This document shows, in pieces, positions 7,445-15,711 of a stretch of DNA of 48,644 nucleotides. Source of the DNA: a virus; IMG/VR virus record IMGVR_UViG_3300030117_005760, positions 1 through 48,644 of that record; one strand, given 5' to 3'. A program made the translations under genes and the position numbers. The notes below the pieces were generated by a model. The model made no database searches. It saw only the letters and a program-made list of their open reading frames with translations, and had not been told where the DNA came from. Position 1 is the stretch's first letter. Every line of letters begins with the position of its first letter.

Positions 7445-7959
7445 TACACAATCGATGCAGTAATTTTAAATCCAGTTCCAACCATTTCAATATCAAAGGA
7501 GACATCCATAGCAGGAAGGGTCTTTTCATAAGGAATTTGTCCTACCATTCCCATATCATCAGCAAAATCATCTCTTTCTTCGTCGCCGGGATCTCTACCC
7601 AAAGCACGACCACCGAAGTTGAGATTCACAACGTAAGGCTCACCAGAGTTCATAGCCATATTGATATCTTTGGCATTCAGATCAAAAGAAAGTCCAGTCA
7701 TATTTAACTTGGTTCTTGCTTTTGTGATTGCTGTCACTGGATCTCTAACAATACCAGAGAGTTCAGCGTTCAGACCGGCTTCAATCATTTTGATGTTGGT
7801 TGAAGTTGGATAACCTGTCTTTTGTGACCCGTCACCCATTCCACCGAGATCAGTGCCAGTGATATCACCTACATTGGTTCTATCATTCCCCGCGTAAGCA
7901 GTGGGACCACTGTAGTATTCCTCTGAAAGTGTGTTTCTGATCTCTTTAAATGATTTCAT
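7444..7959 (-). CDS. Tagged virion-type protein, unknown function
   Basis: 171 residues. It starts with a tag-like sequence MKSFKEIRNTLSEEYYSG, in which LSE is a possible T4-type prohead protease site. A Gly/Thr/Asp-rich linker follows, and the C-terminal half looks like an alternating beta domain (PAMDVSFDIEMVGTGFKIT). Start and stop overlap the neighbours by ATGA. I do not recognise a family; a small structural or cargo protein is the most likely role. Confidence 0.72.
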   Translation of the reverse strand: MKSFKEIRNTLSEEYYSGPTAYAGNDRTNVGDITGTDLGGMGDGSQKTGYPTSTNIKMIEAGLNAELSGIVRDPVTAITKARTKLNMTGLSFDLNAKDINMAMNSGEPYVVNLNFGGRALGRDPGDEERDDFADDMGMVGQIPYEKTLPAMDVSFDIEMVGTGFKITASIV

Positions 7960-8255
7960 CTTCCAATCCTTGCCATAACAATTTTTTCAAATGCAGCCAC
8001 TTTTGAAGTGGTGACTTCCTCATTAAGTTCCAACGGAATCTTGTTGAAGTGCTTTTTAACAATTGTATTTTTTTCTTGAAGTGTTTTTGCGTTTTCTAAA
8101 ACATCCTTAGCAGCGTCATCAACGTGCTGTTGTGTCATATTAGATGGAAGATCGGGCTTAAAGCCTGACATAACCTTTTTTGCCGCCTCGATTGCGGGGT
8201 TCAAAGAACCCTTGTCTTCGCTAAACGGTCCTGAACCGAAACCATACTTGCTCAT
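7956..8255 (-). CDS. Small helical protein of the tagged-protein operon
   Basis: 99 residues, mostly helical and Lys/Ala/Glu-rich (NPAIEAAKKVMSGFKPDL), starting MSKYGFGSGPFSED. It overlaps the large fusion gene upstream and the 7444 gene downstream by ATGA. No domain is recognised. Confidence 0.68.
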   Translation of the reverse strand: MSKYGFGSGPFSEDKGSLNPAIEAAKKVMSGFKPDLPSNMTQQHVDDAAKDVLENAKTLQEKNTIVKKHFNKIPLELNEEVTTSKVAAFEKIVMARIGR

Positions 8256-10531
8256 ATTGAGCCTCCTTTGTTAAAGTATGTATCTGCAACTTCATTTACC
8301 TGTCCGGGTGTCATTTGCTTATACTTTTTTGTTCTCTCCGGAGTTCCCTCCAAAGTTCCTTTATGATATTCTTGATCGGCAGCCTCTTCCTCAGTGCTGC
8401 GTTTTGCCATATTTGTAGCGGTTCCAAAGATAACATCCTTGTAGTCATCACCATAACGACTTTTAAAACCTTTTGCTCGTTTTTTCAAACTCTTAGCGTA
8501 TTTATCACGAAGTTTGATTTCTTTCTTTGTAAGTTTTTGCTCTTCTATTCTTTCAGTTTTAATAAACTTCTTGCCGGGATCGACAATGATATGGAATTCT
8601 TTCATAAAGGGAACACCAATCAAAACTGGTGTGCCTTTATTACTACGATCATCCAGAGTAAACTTACGCTTTGGATATTTCTTACCCATAAACTCAATAT
8701 CAAGTTCGATCATTGGACGCTGCTCTTTGTTTGCAGCAACCGCACCTTGCAGAACCGTCAAGACATCAAGAAGTTCATTTTGATACTCTTCACCATTCGT
8801 TTCCCAATAAACAATACCGTCACGCACCTCATATGAGTCCGCGTGAATCGAGTTCACAACCATATTGCCTGTGTCAAACTTTGCTTCAAGATCGCCGATC
8901 TCTGGAATTGATATCATTTCTCTACGACCAACAACTGTGGGTGGATATTTCCAGTTGTCCTTGTCGAGAACGTGATCGAGGAACTCTGCGGTTACGTTTT
9001 GACCAGTTGCTTTTTCGATACCCTCGGATCCGGGTGAAGAATTTACTTCAATTACAAAGGGTTTTCTTGTTTTTCCAGAAATGGCAATATCTACTCCACA
9101 GAAGTAAGCACCAACAGCCTTGGCAGATCGTTTTGCAATTTTAGCAATTTCTTCGCTAATCTGCACTTCTTTAATATCACCACCAAGAGAGAAGTTTGTA
9201 CGGAAATCGTTTTTGACCTTTCCTCTTTCCATCACTGCGATAACTTCGCCATCCAATACGACGACTCGCATATCATTGTCAATATTAAGATATTCTTGAA
9301 GAATCAATTCTTGCTCATCATCGATTTTCATCACTGCGTCGATAGTGGACTTGAGTGATTGTTCACTTTCAAGAATAAACACGCCCTTGCCCTTGGAGCC
9401 ACGGATTGTTTTGGCAACGACAGGGAACTCTCCACCGACCTGTTCGTGAATCTCATTGATTTTTTGTGGGTCTGTAATCAGTGCGGTTCGTGGCGTGGGC
9501 AAATCTGCCTCGACCAGAGTCAATGCCGTACGATACTTGTCAGAGCAGATGTCGATGGACTCTCTGGAGTTAATCACAAAGAAACCATCCTTCTCAAAAG
9601 AAGAGATCAGGTCAAGCGTTCCGCTGTTTCCGGCTGCTGCTCCACGAACCACAACAACAGTATCGTGACGGTTTGCAACAAATTCTTCACCGTCTTTGTT
9701 AACGACCGTTCGAGTACCGTCCTCATTTTTGATGGATCGTGCGTATGGAACAAAGGCAACGAAACAATCAGTGCCTCTCTCAGCACATTCTTCTTTGATT
9801 CTTCCGGCGGTCTTCATCAAGTTGCCGTCGTTTTCTTCACTGTATCCAGAAAAAACTAAAACTTTGATTTTTTCTGGTGGGGTTTCGACCTCTTCGATGA
9901 TGTCTCCTCCAGAGACAGCCATACCCTTCCGAACATCGTCAAAGAGTTTTCGTGCCTGACGATCAGAAGCAGCAGAGGGAACACCTTGTCGGAATGATCG
10001 GAAATCACCTTCGGCGGCAAACTTTCTCATTTTGGATGCAGACATTCCGGTAACATCGGTTGCATCCGGATCGCGTTGTCCTGCACTCACGACCTCAAAA
10101 GATTCAAGATTAAATGATTTGTCTGGATCGGGGTGATTGACATATGGGCGAATTGTTCTTTCAAATTCTGCCGTTCTGTCACCTCCAACGACAACAGTGA
10201 CATCTTTATATCCTTGATCGGCAAGATAGCCAATGGCATCAAAGACTGTGCGTACCGAAGTATTATAAATAACATTAGCCCCTTTAAAAAGGGACTTCAT
10301 ATGTTTTGTTTTCGTTCTTGAATCGAGCGGATTCTTTTTCTTATCTTGAGAATGGCTGGCAAAGATAAAATTGTCAGCCCTTCGTTTTTTCGCCTCTGCG
10401 AGAACTTTGTTGATTAACAGTTCGTGACCAGATGTGGGTGGATTGAAGCGTCCGAAGGTTAGAACCGCCTTCTTACCTCTTCGCTCCTCCACAATAGCAT
10501 AGTGATTCACTCCAACATCGTGTGGTTGCAT
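8252..10531 (-). CDS. Three-domain fusion: nucleotidyltransferase + RimK-like ATP-grasp ligase + retropepsin-like protease
   Basis: 759 residues from the ATG at 10531, which has AGGAGG 11 bases upstream; a GTG at 10543 overlaps that site and is less likely. Domain 1 (about 15-175) is a cytidylyl/NMN-adenylyltransferase-like fold with TFGRFNPPTSGH (T/HxGH motif) and GMSASKMR. Domain 2 (about 220-520) is an ATP-grasp ligase of the RimK type: VVAKTIRGSKGKGV for nucleotide binding and FVIEVNSSPG for metal binding. Domain 3 (about 535-660) matches the RimK-associated aspartic protease family: GRREMISIPEIG, AKFDTGN (catalytic DTG) and DDRSNKGTPVLIGVPFM. RimK adds glutamates to protein tails and RimB-type proteases act with it. 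A tail of about 100 basic residues follows. Substrates are unknown. Confidence 0.85.
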   Translation of the reverse strand: MQPHDVGVNHYAIVEERRGKKAVLTFGRFNPPTSGHELLINKVLAEAKKRRADNFIFASHSQDKKKNPLDSRTKTKHMKSLFKGANVIYNTSVRTVFDAIGYLADQGYKDVTVVVGGDRTAEFERTIRPYVNHPDPDKSFNLESFEVVSAGQRDPDATDVTGMSASKMRKFAAEGDFRSFRQGVPSAASDRQARKLFDDVRKGMAVSGGDIIEEVETPPEKIKVLVFSGYSEENDGNLMKTAGRIKEECAERGTDCFVAFVPYARSIKNEDGTRTVVNKDGEEFVANRHDTVVVVRGAAAGNSGTLDLISSFEKDGFFVINSRESIDICSDKYRTALTLVEADLPTPRTALITDPQKINEIHEQVGGEFPVVAKTIRGSKGKGVFILESEQSLKSTIDAVMKIDDEQELILQEYLNIDNDMRVVVLDGEVIAVMERGKVKNDFRTNFSLGGDIKEVQISEEIAKIAKRSAKAVGAYFCGVDIAISGKTRKPFVIEVNSSPGSEGIEKATGQNVTAEFLDHVLDKDNWKYPPTVVGRREMISIPEIGDLEAKFDTGNMVVNSIHADSYEVRDGIVYWETNGEEYQNELLDVLTVLQGAVAANKEQRPMIELDIEFMGKKYPKRKFTLDDRSNKGTPVLIGVPFMKEFHIIVDPGKKFIKTERIEEQKLTKKEIKLRDKYAKSLKKRAKGFKSRYGDDYKDVIFGTATNMAKRSTEEEAADQEYHKGTLEGTPERTKKYKQMTPGQVNEVADTYFNKGGSI

Positions 10532-10602
10532 ATGCTTGATCACCTCCTAGTTCCGGTTTTGATTTGAATGTAGCCACCCACATCTGGTCACGAACTGTAA
10601 AA

Positions 10603-10725
10603 TCATTTGTTCCAAGGAAGAAATGATCTAGCCCATTCCCAGAGCGGTTTGCCCATCAAAGCACCAAGTGTAAAAGTAATAAGTGTGTGTGCGATAAATC
10701 CGTAAGTCGTAGTTACAAAATCCAT
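10603..10725 (-). CDS. 40-residue single-TM microprotein
   Basis: Starts MDFVTTTYGFIAHTL after a GGAGAAAG ribosome site and contains one hydrophobic segment of about 20 residues (FIAHTLITFTLGALMG), then PLWEWARSFLPWNK. Probably an inner-membrane peptide. It lies alone between the fusion gene and the Lys-rich gene pair. Confidence 0.6.
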   Translation of the reverse strand: MDFVTTTYGFIAHTLITFTLGALMGKPLWEWARSFLPWNK

Positions 10726-10762
10726 ATCTTTCTCCTTTGGTGCTAGAGGTTAATCCTCAATC

Positions 10763-10897
10763 TTATTTAGTAGAATTTTTCTTGCGAGTTGCTTTTTTCT
10801 TCACAACCGTAGGTTTTTCTGACGCTGGTTCTGTCTCTTCAATGAACCAGAGAACACCAGTCTTTATTAATTTAAAAATATTTTTAAGCCGGTTCAT
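10763..10897 (-). CDS. 44-residue Lys-rich microprotein (copy B of a pair)
   Basis: Begins MNRLKNIFKLIKTGVLWFIEE, an amphipathic helix that resembles the virion tags, and ends in the basic tail KKKATRKKNSTK. The tail nearly matches that of the upstream gene (KKKKATRKKKSTK). The start overlaps that gene by ATGA. The basic tail suggests nucleic-acid or capsid-interior binding. Confidence 0.6.
   Translation of the reverse strand: MNRLKNIFKLIKTGVLWFIEETEPASEKPTVVKKKATRKKNSTK
10765..10802. repeat. 38-bp direct repeat, copy 1
   Basis: Matches 10896-10933 with a single mismatch; each copy encodes the basic C-terminal tail of one of two adjacent genes. Offset 131 bases, same orientation. Suggests tandem duplication of the tail segment. 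Confidence 0.85.
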
Positions 10898-11085
10898 TTA
10901 GTAGACTTTTTCTTGCGAGTTGCTTTTTTCTTCTTGGGTGTTGGGGCAGGAACAGGTGTTTCAACAACCTTTCCGAAATCCGGTCCAAACCCAAATTTGG
11001 CAAGCATTTTTCTTCCGTAAGCAGAACTGCATTTTTCGTATCCACCGGGAACTGCAAATTTTTTATATTCATTTGGAAGTTTCAT
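10894..11085 (-). CDS. 63-residue protein with Lys-rich tail (copy A of a pair)
   Basis: MKLPNEYKKFAVPGGYEKC opens a small domain of about 40 residues, followed by a Pro linker (VPAPTP) and a basic tail. I chose the ATG at 11085, which overlaps the upstream stop as ATGA, rather than a TTG at 11094. The KKFAVPGGYEKCSSAYGRK portion is compact and may be folded. Function unknown; basic tail as in the neighbour. Confidence 0.62.
   Translation of the reverse strand: MKLPNEYKKFAVPGGYEKCSSAYGRKMLAKFGFGPDFGKVVETPVPAPTPKKKKATRKKKSTK
10896..10933. repeat. 38-bp direct repeat, copy 2
   Basis: Partner of 10765-10802 (one mismatch), coding for the basic tail of the upstream paralogue. Confidence 0.85.
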
Positions 11086-12278
11086 TTTGTCCAATCCTTT
11101 GCTACTGTAAAGTTTGCTCGGGAAAACTCCATACGATCTACAAGTTTCACAGCGTTCCCGCTCTTAGAAATTGCCACAAACCCTTCGGGATCTGTGACTC
11201 GATAGCCGCTATCAGTTTTAATGAACGACGGCATAGTATTTAGTGCCTGCAACTTCTTTAGAACAATCATCTTTGCCTGTGCAAGATAATAGTGTGCAGT
11301 AAAAATTTGATCCAAGTTTCGTGAGATTTTTTTCAAATACGAAAGCATTTCATTCATTTCTTGCTCGACTCTTTCTCTCGCCCGGTCGGTTTTCAATCCT
11401 GCAATCTTTGTTTCAAACCGTGACTTCATCATCGCAGCAAAACCCTTTGATGTTCCCTGCTCGACACCACCACGAACATTCTGATTTAGGTAAATTTTAA
11501 TAATATCCTTCATCGGACCACTAACAATTTCTTTAATAATCTTGCGTTCTGATTTTGTAATTCTTTCTGTGCCTTTGATGAAACGTCGAATCTGTTCTTC
11601 TTGTTTTGCCGTCATAGTTGCCTTGCCAGAAACATCACGGTATGCAGCATCTTGATACCAAACCTTGTTTGTCTTTTTCAAATTAGAAACATCTGCACCA
11701 AACGACGCGGCTAGATTGGCGATGGTGTTTCCCGAGTATGTCGTATGAAACACAATACCCATATTTGATGATTTAATTTTCTTTGCCAAATCACTGTTCG
11801 CCGGAACCGCGTAGGTGATTGTATTGGGTGTAAATGAAAGCATCGACTCTCCCCCAATCGTTTGACTAGAAAGATCGCCCTTTGTGTAGAGCATATCTCC
11901 TTGAAGAACACCAGTGATTCCCAAACCTTTCAAATTGGCAAGAGCAACTTTTAATTTATCAGCCAGACCGCCACCGTGGTTGGCATCGATGTCTGCGTTG
12001 GTGTAGTTGATTTTTGGTGTTTTGTTGAAGAGTGATTTTGTCGCAACAAAGAACTTACCGTTTTCTGGATTGATTCCAGCGAAGACGGCAGGCGCACCAT
12101 CCCACTTTACAGTCACATCAATCGGACTCTTTACATCGCCCTTCAACATATCAGTCAAAGACTTAAGAAAAGCAATCGCTTCACTCACACCGACTGCACC
12201 TCGATTGAACAACTCGTCCTCAAGATGCTCAAGGTGCAAATTCTTTTGTTCAGTTAAAAAACGAGAAAACTCAATCAT
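11082..12278 (-). CDS. Tagged protein with nucleic-acid-ligase/capping-type nucleotidyltransferase motifs
   Basis: 398 residues. The N-terminus MIEFSRFLTEQ is a virion tag with an LTE site. The next region carries what look like the ordered motifs of covalent nucleotidyltransferases (DNA/RNA ligases and capping enzymes): motif I KWDG (Lys58, TVKWDGAPAVF), motif III-like GVLQGDMLY (about 123-131), IIIa-like GIVFHTTYSG, motif IV-like DPEGFVAI and motif V-like AVKLVDR. Such enzymes form a Lys-AMP or Lys-GMP intermediate and join or cap nucleic acid ends. Insertions between III and IV are larger than usual. I believe relatives exist in cyanophages as unnamed proteins. The tag implies capsid delivery. 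The start has GGAGG. Confidence 0.68.
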   Translation of the reverse strand: MIEFSRFLTEQKNLHLEHLEDELFNRGAVGVSEAIAFLKSLTDMLKGDVKSPIDVTVKWDGAPAVFAGINPENGKFFVATKSLFNKTPKINYTNADIDANHGGGLADKLKVALANLKGLGITGVLQGDMLYTKGDLSSQTIGGESMLSFTPNTITYAVPANSDLAKKIKSSNMGIVFHTTYSGNTIANLAASFGADVSNLKKTNKVWYQDAAYRDVSGKATMTAKQEEQIRRFIKGTERITKSERKIIKEIVSGPMKDIIKIYLNQNVRGGVEQGTSKGFAAMMKSRFETKIAGLKTDRARERVEQEMNEMLSYLKKISRNLDQIFTAHYYLAQAKMIVLKKLQALNTMPSFIKTDSGYRVTDPEGFVAISKSGNAVKLVDRMEFSRANFTVAKDWTK

Positions 12279-12280
12279 AA

Positions 12281-13390
12281 TTATCCTCCGGGTGGTGGTG
12301 CAAATCCCGGTGGGGGTGGAGTAGGGGGTGGCGTGGGTGGTCCCTTTGGTGGTTCTTTACCATCCTCTTGTCCCCAATTCGATAAAAGTTGAAGAAGGTC
12401 TTCAAAGTTTGCTCCGTCCTCTCCCCAATCGGAAAGAATTTGAAGTAACTTTTCATAATCACTTTGTTCACCGTCGCCGTTTGGATTGGGTGGGATTTCA
12501 TCGATAATTCCGGCATCGACAAGAATTTGGAAATACTGTTGTAAGTATTCAAAAACAGTCAGTCCTTGTTGTGCTTCGGCATCTTGGGCTTCAGGTGAAT
12601 ACATCACATCTGCTAAGAAGCCAAGAACTCCACCTTCGCTATTCATAATTTCGATCAAATCGTTATCGGTCAAATCAACTCCAACATCTCCCATATATCT
12701 GATGGTTCCATTAAGAATAATCGCAGTATACATATCAGAAGTTGTATCTGGGTTTGCGGGAGTATAGAAGGGATCAAATACACCATCTCCATTCAAATCC
12801 CCAAATTGCTCAAGTAATTCACCCTGTTCTGTGTGAATGTTCCTAAAGAAATTAGTAAGCATAAGACCTTGAATGAAGGAGACGAAGGCTCTAATATCTT
12901 TTGATAAACTAAATGAGGATATTCCCCCCTCCTGATTTGGGACTCGATCTGCGTCCGGAAGAGTAGTAGTGCCTCCCGGTGGAACTTGGAAAAAACTAAA
13001 CGGATCAGGCAAATCAAGTCCGAATTTTTCGTTGAGTTCTTGCCAATTTTCTCTAAATTCATTTGCAAACATAAATGGAATATCAAATACATCATTCTCG
13101 GAGGCATATTGCTCCATTTGCTCTCTGATGATTTGGACGTACATCATATCATTTGGACCGATGTAACCATCACCATTATAGTCAAACATATCGAGCAAAA
13201 ATTGTGGTGCGCCAACAATTACATAGGAATACCCTCCTGCTGGTGCGGTTCCTGAAAGGTTTGCCAACATACTAGAATATCCAACACCAGCCATCGAAAA
13301 TAATCCCTGTCCACCAGCCAGTAAAATATAAGAGTAAAGATCACCTTCACCCTCTAAATCCTCTTTTAAAAATCGTTTGAAACTTTTCAT
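12281..13390 (-). CDS. Tagged EF-hand/dockerin-like protein with planctomycete-style tail motifs, member C
   Basis: 369 residues beginning with tag MKSFKRFLKED (LKE). The family core follows: FLLDMFDYNGDGYIGPNDMM, W-x-E-L-N-E-K-F-G and LPDPFSFF. A second calcium loop FGDLNGDGVFDPF appears near residue 195. Near the C-terminus two short repeats, KLLQILSDWGED and DLLQLLSNWGQED, match the last helix of planctomycete secreted dockerins, which also end in LSxWG. The protein finishes with a Pro/Gly-rich tail. Coupled with the next gene; the start has AGAGG. Confidence 0.8.
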   Translation of the reverse strand: MKSFKRFLKEDLEGEGDLYSYILLAGGQGLFSMAGVGYSSMLANLSGTAPAGGYSYVIVGAPQFLLDMFDYNGDGYIGPNDMMYVQIIREQMEQYASENDVFDIPFMFANEFRENWQELNEKFGLDLPDPFSFFQVPPGGTTTLPDADRVPNQEGGISSFSLSKDIRAFVSFIQGLMLTNFFRNIHTEQGELLEQFGDLNGDGVFDPFYTPANPDTTSDMYTAIILNGTIRYMGDVGVDLTDNDLIEIMNSEGGVLGFLADVMYSPEAQDAEAQQGLTVFEYLQQYFQILVDAGIIDEIPPNPNGDGEQSDYEKLLQILSDWGEDGANFEDLLQLLSNWGQEDGKEPPKGPPTPPPTPPPPGFAPPPGG

Positions 13391-13393
13391 TAA

Positions 13394-14371
13394 TTATCCT
13401 CTAGGTGGTGGTGCTTCACCACCGACTGGTGGTTCCTCTGGTCGCTGTGGAGGTGGTGGATTTTCGGGTGGTTGTAAAATTTGTTTTCCAAAAAATTTCA
13501 AAATGTTTGGAGGAATTCCGTCAGGCACATCATCCCCAAGAACATAAATTCTTCTCAGTCCTTGTAACATACCTTCATACCCTTCTGGTGCTGTCCATTC
13601 ATAACCAGTTGAATTATACAAAGAGCGATATATGGAGGCGACTCCAAAATCACCGTTGGGACCACCAAATCCTGCTTCCAAATCCCCATCACCATTGTAG
13701 TCGTAACGTCTGAGCATTTCTAAAGCAAACTCAGCACCAAACAGTGCTGCTAAACCGCGAACACCATCGAGATCGCCAAACCAAATAAAAAGAGAGTTGA
13801 GGAGATAATTAATCCAACTGCCCGATGACGATATTTCTTGTTCGTAATCAACTGGATTTGCTCCGTATGGATATGCAAAATCTGAGTCCGGGATTTCAAC
13901 ATATTCTCCATTGAACAGAACCAGATTGAAACCGTTTGGATCAGGTAGATCAAGACCATATTGTTCATTAAGATCCTGCCACATCTCTCGATAAATTGCA
14001 GGTGTCATTATAGGTGGGAATCCTTCAAAAGAGTCATTTTCAATCATATAATCAAATATGGTTCTTCCAACAATATGGGCAAGAGTAACATCATTTGCAC
14101 CAATAATTCCATCACCATTAAAATCCATTGCATCAATCATAACTTGAGGTGCGTTGACCAGTGGAAATTCACCACCTAATAAACCATTTGAACTTGTATC
14201 AACGCTCTGATTATCAGCGGTAAGCGTAGCAAACCCAAAGCCACCCCACGCATAATAATACCAAGTCGCAGAGTCAGCCGACTCTTGTTCATATCCCATT
14301 AATGCTTGCAACAAATCAAGATCACCCGGACCTTGGTACTCTTCTTTTAAAAATCGTTTGAAACTTTTCAT
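13394..14371 (-). CDS. Tagged EF-hand/dockerin-like protein, member D
   Basis: 325 residues, tag MKSFKRFLKEEYQGPGD (LKE). The core is MIDAMDFNGDGIIGANDVT with M-W-Q-D-L-N-E-Q-Y-G and LPDPNGFN, and a second loop RRYDYNGDGDLEAG lies around residue 225. It ends in a Pro-rich tail (PPENPPPPQRPEEPP). The gene is immediately downstream of the 14372 gene with no gap and has a GAGAGG site. It is a paralogue of members A, B, C, E and F, and no enzymatic motif is seen. Confidence 0.8.
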   Translation of the reverse strand: MKSFKRFLKEEYQGPGDLDLLQALMGYEQESADSATWYYYAWGGFGFATLTADNQSVDTSSNGLLGGEFPLVNAPQVMIDAMDFNGDGIIGANDVTLAHIVGRTIFDYMIENDSFEGFPPIMTPAIYREMWQDLNEQYGLDLPDPNGFNLVLFNGEYVEIPDSDFAYPYGANPVDYEQEISSSGSWINYLLNSLFIWFGDLDGVRGLAALFGAEFALEMLRRYDYNGDGDLEAGFGGPNGDFGVASIYRSLYNSTGYEWTAPEGYEGMLQGLRRIYVLGDDVPDGIPPNILKFFGKQILQPPENPPPPQRPEEPPVGGEAPPPRG

Positions 14372-15493
14372 TCAATACCTCTCAATAAATGCAGGCAACT
14401 CTTTACCCGTTTGAACGTAGGTTCTAAATCTTACACGATACTGTGTCTTGTCTTTGTTTGAGTCGGCATCGTAGCGGAAACGAATACTAAACACTTCCAG
14501 ACCATCTGCAACGAGAATGATCTTTGGATTGCCACCCTCCTGACCAATACGCCAGATGATTGCTTTGTTTTTTGCAGAGGTGGCAAGTCCTCTTTTCAAT
14601 GCCTCGAATGTTGCTCGGTTGAATGTAATCGATTTCGACCCTGAGCCTTTGATAATCTCAACATCTTCTTCTTGACCTCGACCGGCTTTGATAAAACCAT
14701 CAGCCAAAGTCGCAGCGTTTCTCACGTTGGAAAGCCAGTTACCAGAGAACTTCTTTGAAACAAAATCAAAAACACTACGAACGGCAGGGAACATAATTGC
14801 TTTATCTTTCTGAATCAACGGATCATCACGACCTGTATAGACTCCACCAAGTTGACTCACTGCCTTTTCAACAACCTTGAGAGCAGGCTTTACTTCAATA
14901 CCAAAAGTTGCAAACGCACTTCTCAAAGATTGCACAGAGTCTCGTCCAGAGAATTGTGCAATTTGTGTTTCTTTCTTTGTTTCATATTTCAAAGAAATCC
15001 CTGCACGACGAACCTCTGTTCCGTTGACATAAACATCAACATCAGACTTGGTTGCTGATTGTGCAAGTGTGCCAACTGGACGAATCACAACATTGTCGGG
15101 ACGATTGTTTGAAATCACATCGTCAGCCAAGTCACCAATCGTTCCACGCTTGACTGCGGTGATTGAAGACTTTACCATATCCTGCACTTCTTTTGAGCCG
15201 CGATAGCCGGGAGTATTCAACTGCACCAGAGCAGCACCGGGAAGAGCAGCGGTGTCAAAGAGAACGACATCGACTTGATCATCGCCCTCATCAACCTCCC
15301 ACTGTCGATTTCCTGCAAAGTATTGTGCCATTACATCCTCAACGGATTGTGGAGTGAGAGCCATCGCGGAGCCATCATCATAGCGATCTGTAAATCTAGC
15401 CACCATTGCAGCAGAGATTACAAATTCAAAAACATCGCCCTTGTTATACTTGGCACGCTCTTCGTTAATTAACTTTCTTGAATTGATGTTCAC
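14372..15493 (-). CDS. Tagged conserved phage protein, possible nuclease fold
   Basis: 373 residues from a GTG that overlaps the upstream stop (GTGA) and has GAGG upstream. The N-terminus MNINSRKLINEERAKYNKGD is tag-like, with INE. The segment SDVDVYVNG followed by AGISLKYET has the spacing of a PD-(D/E)XK core (Asp, then S/E-x-Lys), and GDVFEFVISAAM could be its first helix. This nuclease reading is weak. The C-terminal half includes KAIIWRIGQ and a beta-rich RFRYDADSN region. Related proteins probably occur in marine T4-like phages. Confidence 0.6.
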   Translation of the reverse strand: MNINSRKLINEERAKYNKGDVFEFVISAAMVARFTDRYDDGSAMALTPQSVEDVMAQYFAGNRQWEVDEGDDQVDVVLFDTAALPGAALVQLNTPGYRGSKEVQDMVKSSITAVKRGTIGDLADDVISNNRPDNVVIRPVGTLAQSATKSDVDVYVNGTEVRRAGISLKYETKKETQIAQFSGRDSVQSLRSAFATFGIEVKPALKVVEKAVSQLGGVYTGRDDPLIQKDKAIMFPAVRSVFDFVSKKFSGNWLSNVRNAATLADGFIKAGRGQEEDVEIIKGSGSKSITFNRATFEALKRGLATSAKNKAIIWRIGQEGGNPKIILVADGLEVFSIRFRYDADSNKDKTQYRVRFRTYVQTGKELPAFIERY

Positions 15494-15711
15494 GGTTTTA
15501 CCTCGTCTACGATTTCGTACTTTTGTCTTTCAAGTTTGCGAATCTCATTTCGATTTTCTGCATACTTGTAGTCACCATTTCTAATGTGTTGCATAATGAA
15601 GATTGTTTTTTTAAGTTCGTCTGCCATTTTCTCTGCGTCACGAACAACATCTTTGAATTGACCGATAGCCTCTTGCATTTGTCGTTCTTCCTCTTCGTTC
15701 AACCAAAACAT
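15490..15711 (-). CDS. 73-residue coiled-coil protein
   Basis: Almost entirely charged helix (EEEERQMQEAIGQF and RNEIRKLERQKYEIV), so a coiled coil or adaptor is likely. It overlaps the PAP2 gene and the 14372 gene by one to four bases and is thus translated with them. No family recognised. Confidence 0.65.
   Translation of the reverse strand: MFWLNEEEERQMQEAIGQFKDVVRDAEKMADELKKTIFIMQHIRNGDYKYAENRNEIRKLERQKYEIVDEVKP

Noticed and set aside
8315-9144. Forward-strand ORFs within the fusion gene
   Set aside because: They are antisense to a protein with intact domain motifs and have skewed Phe/Leu/Ser content typical of shadows.
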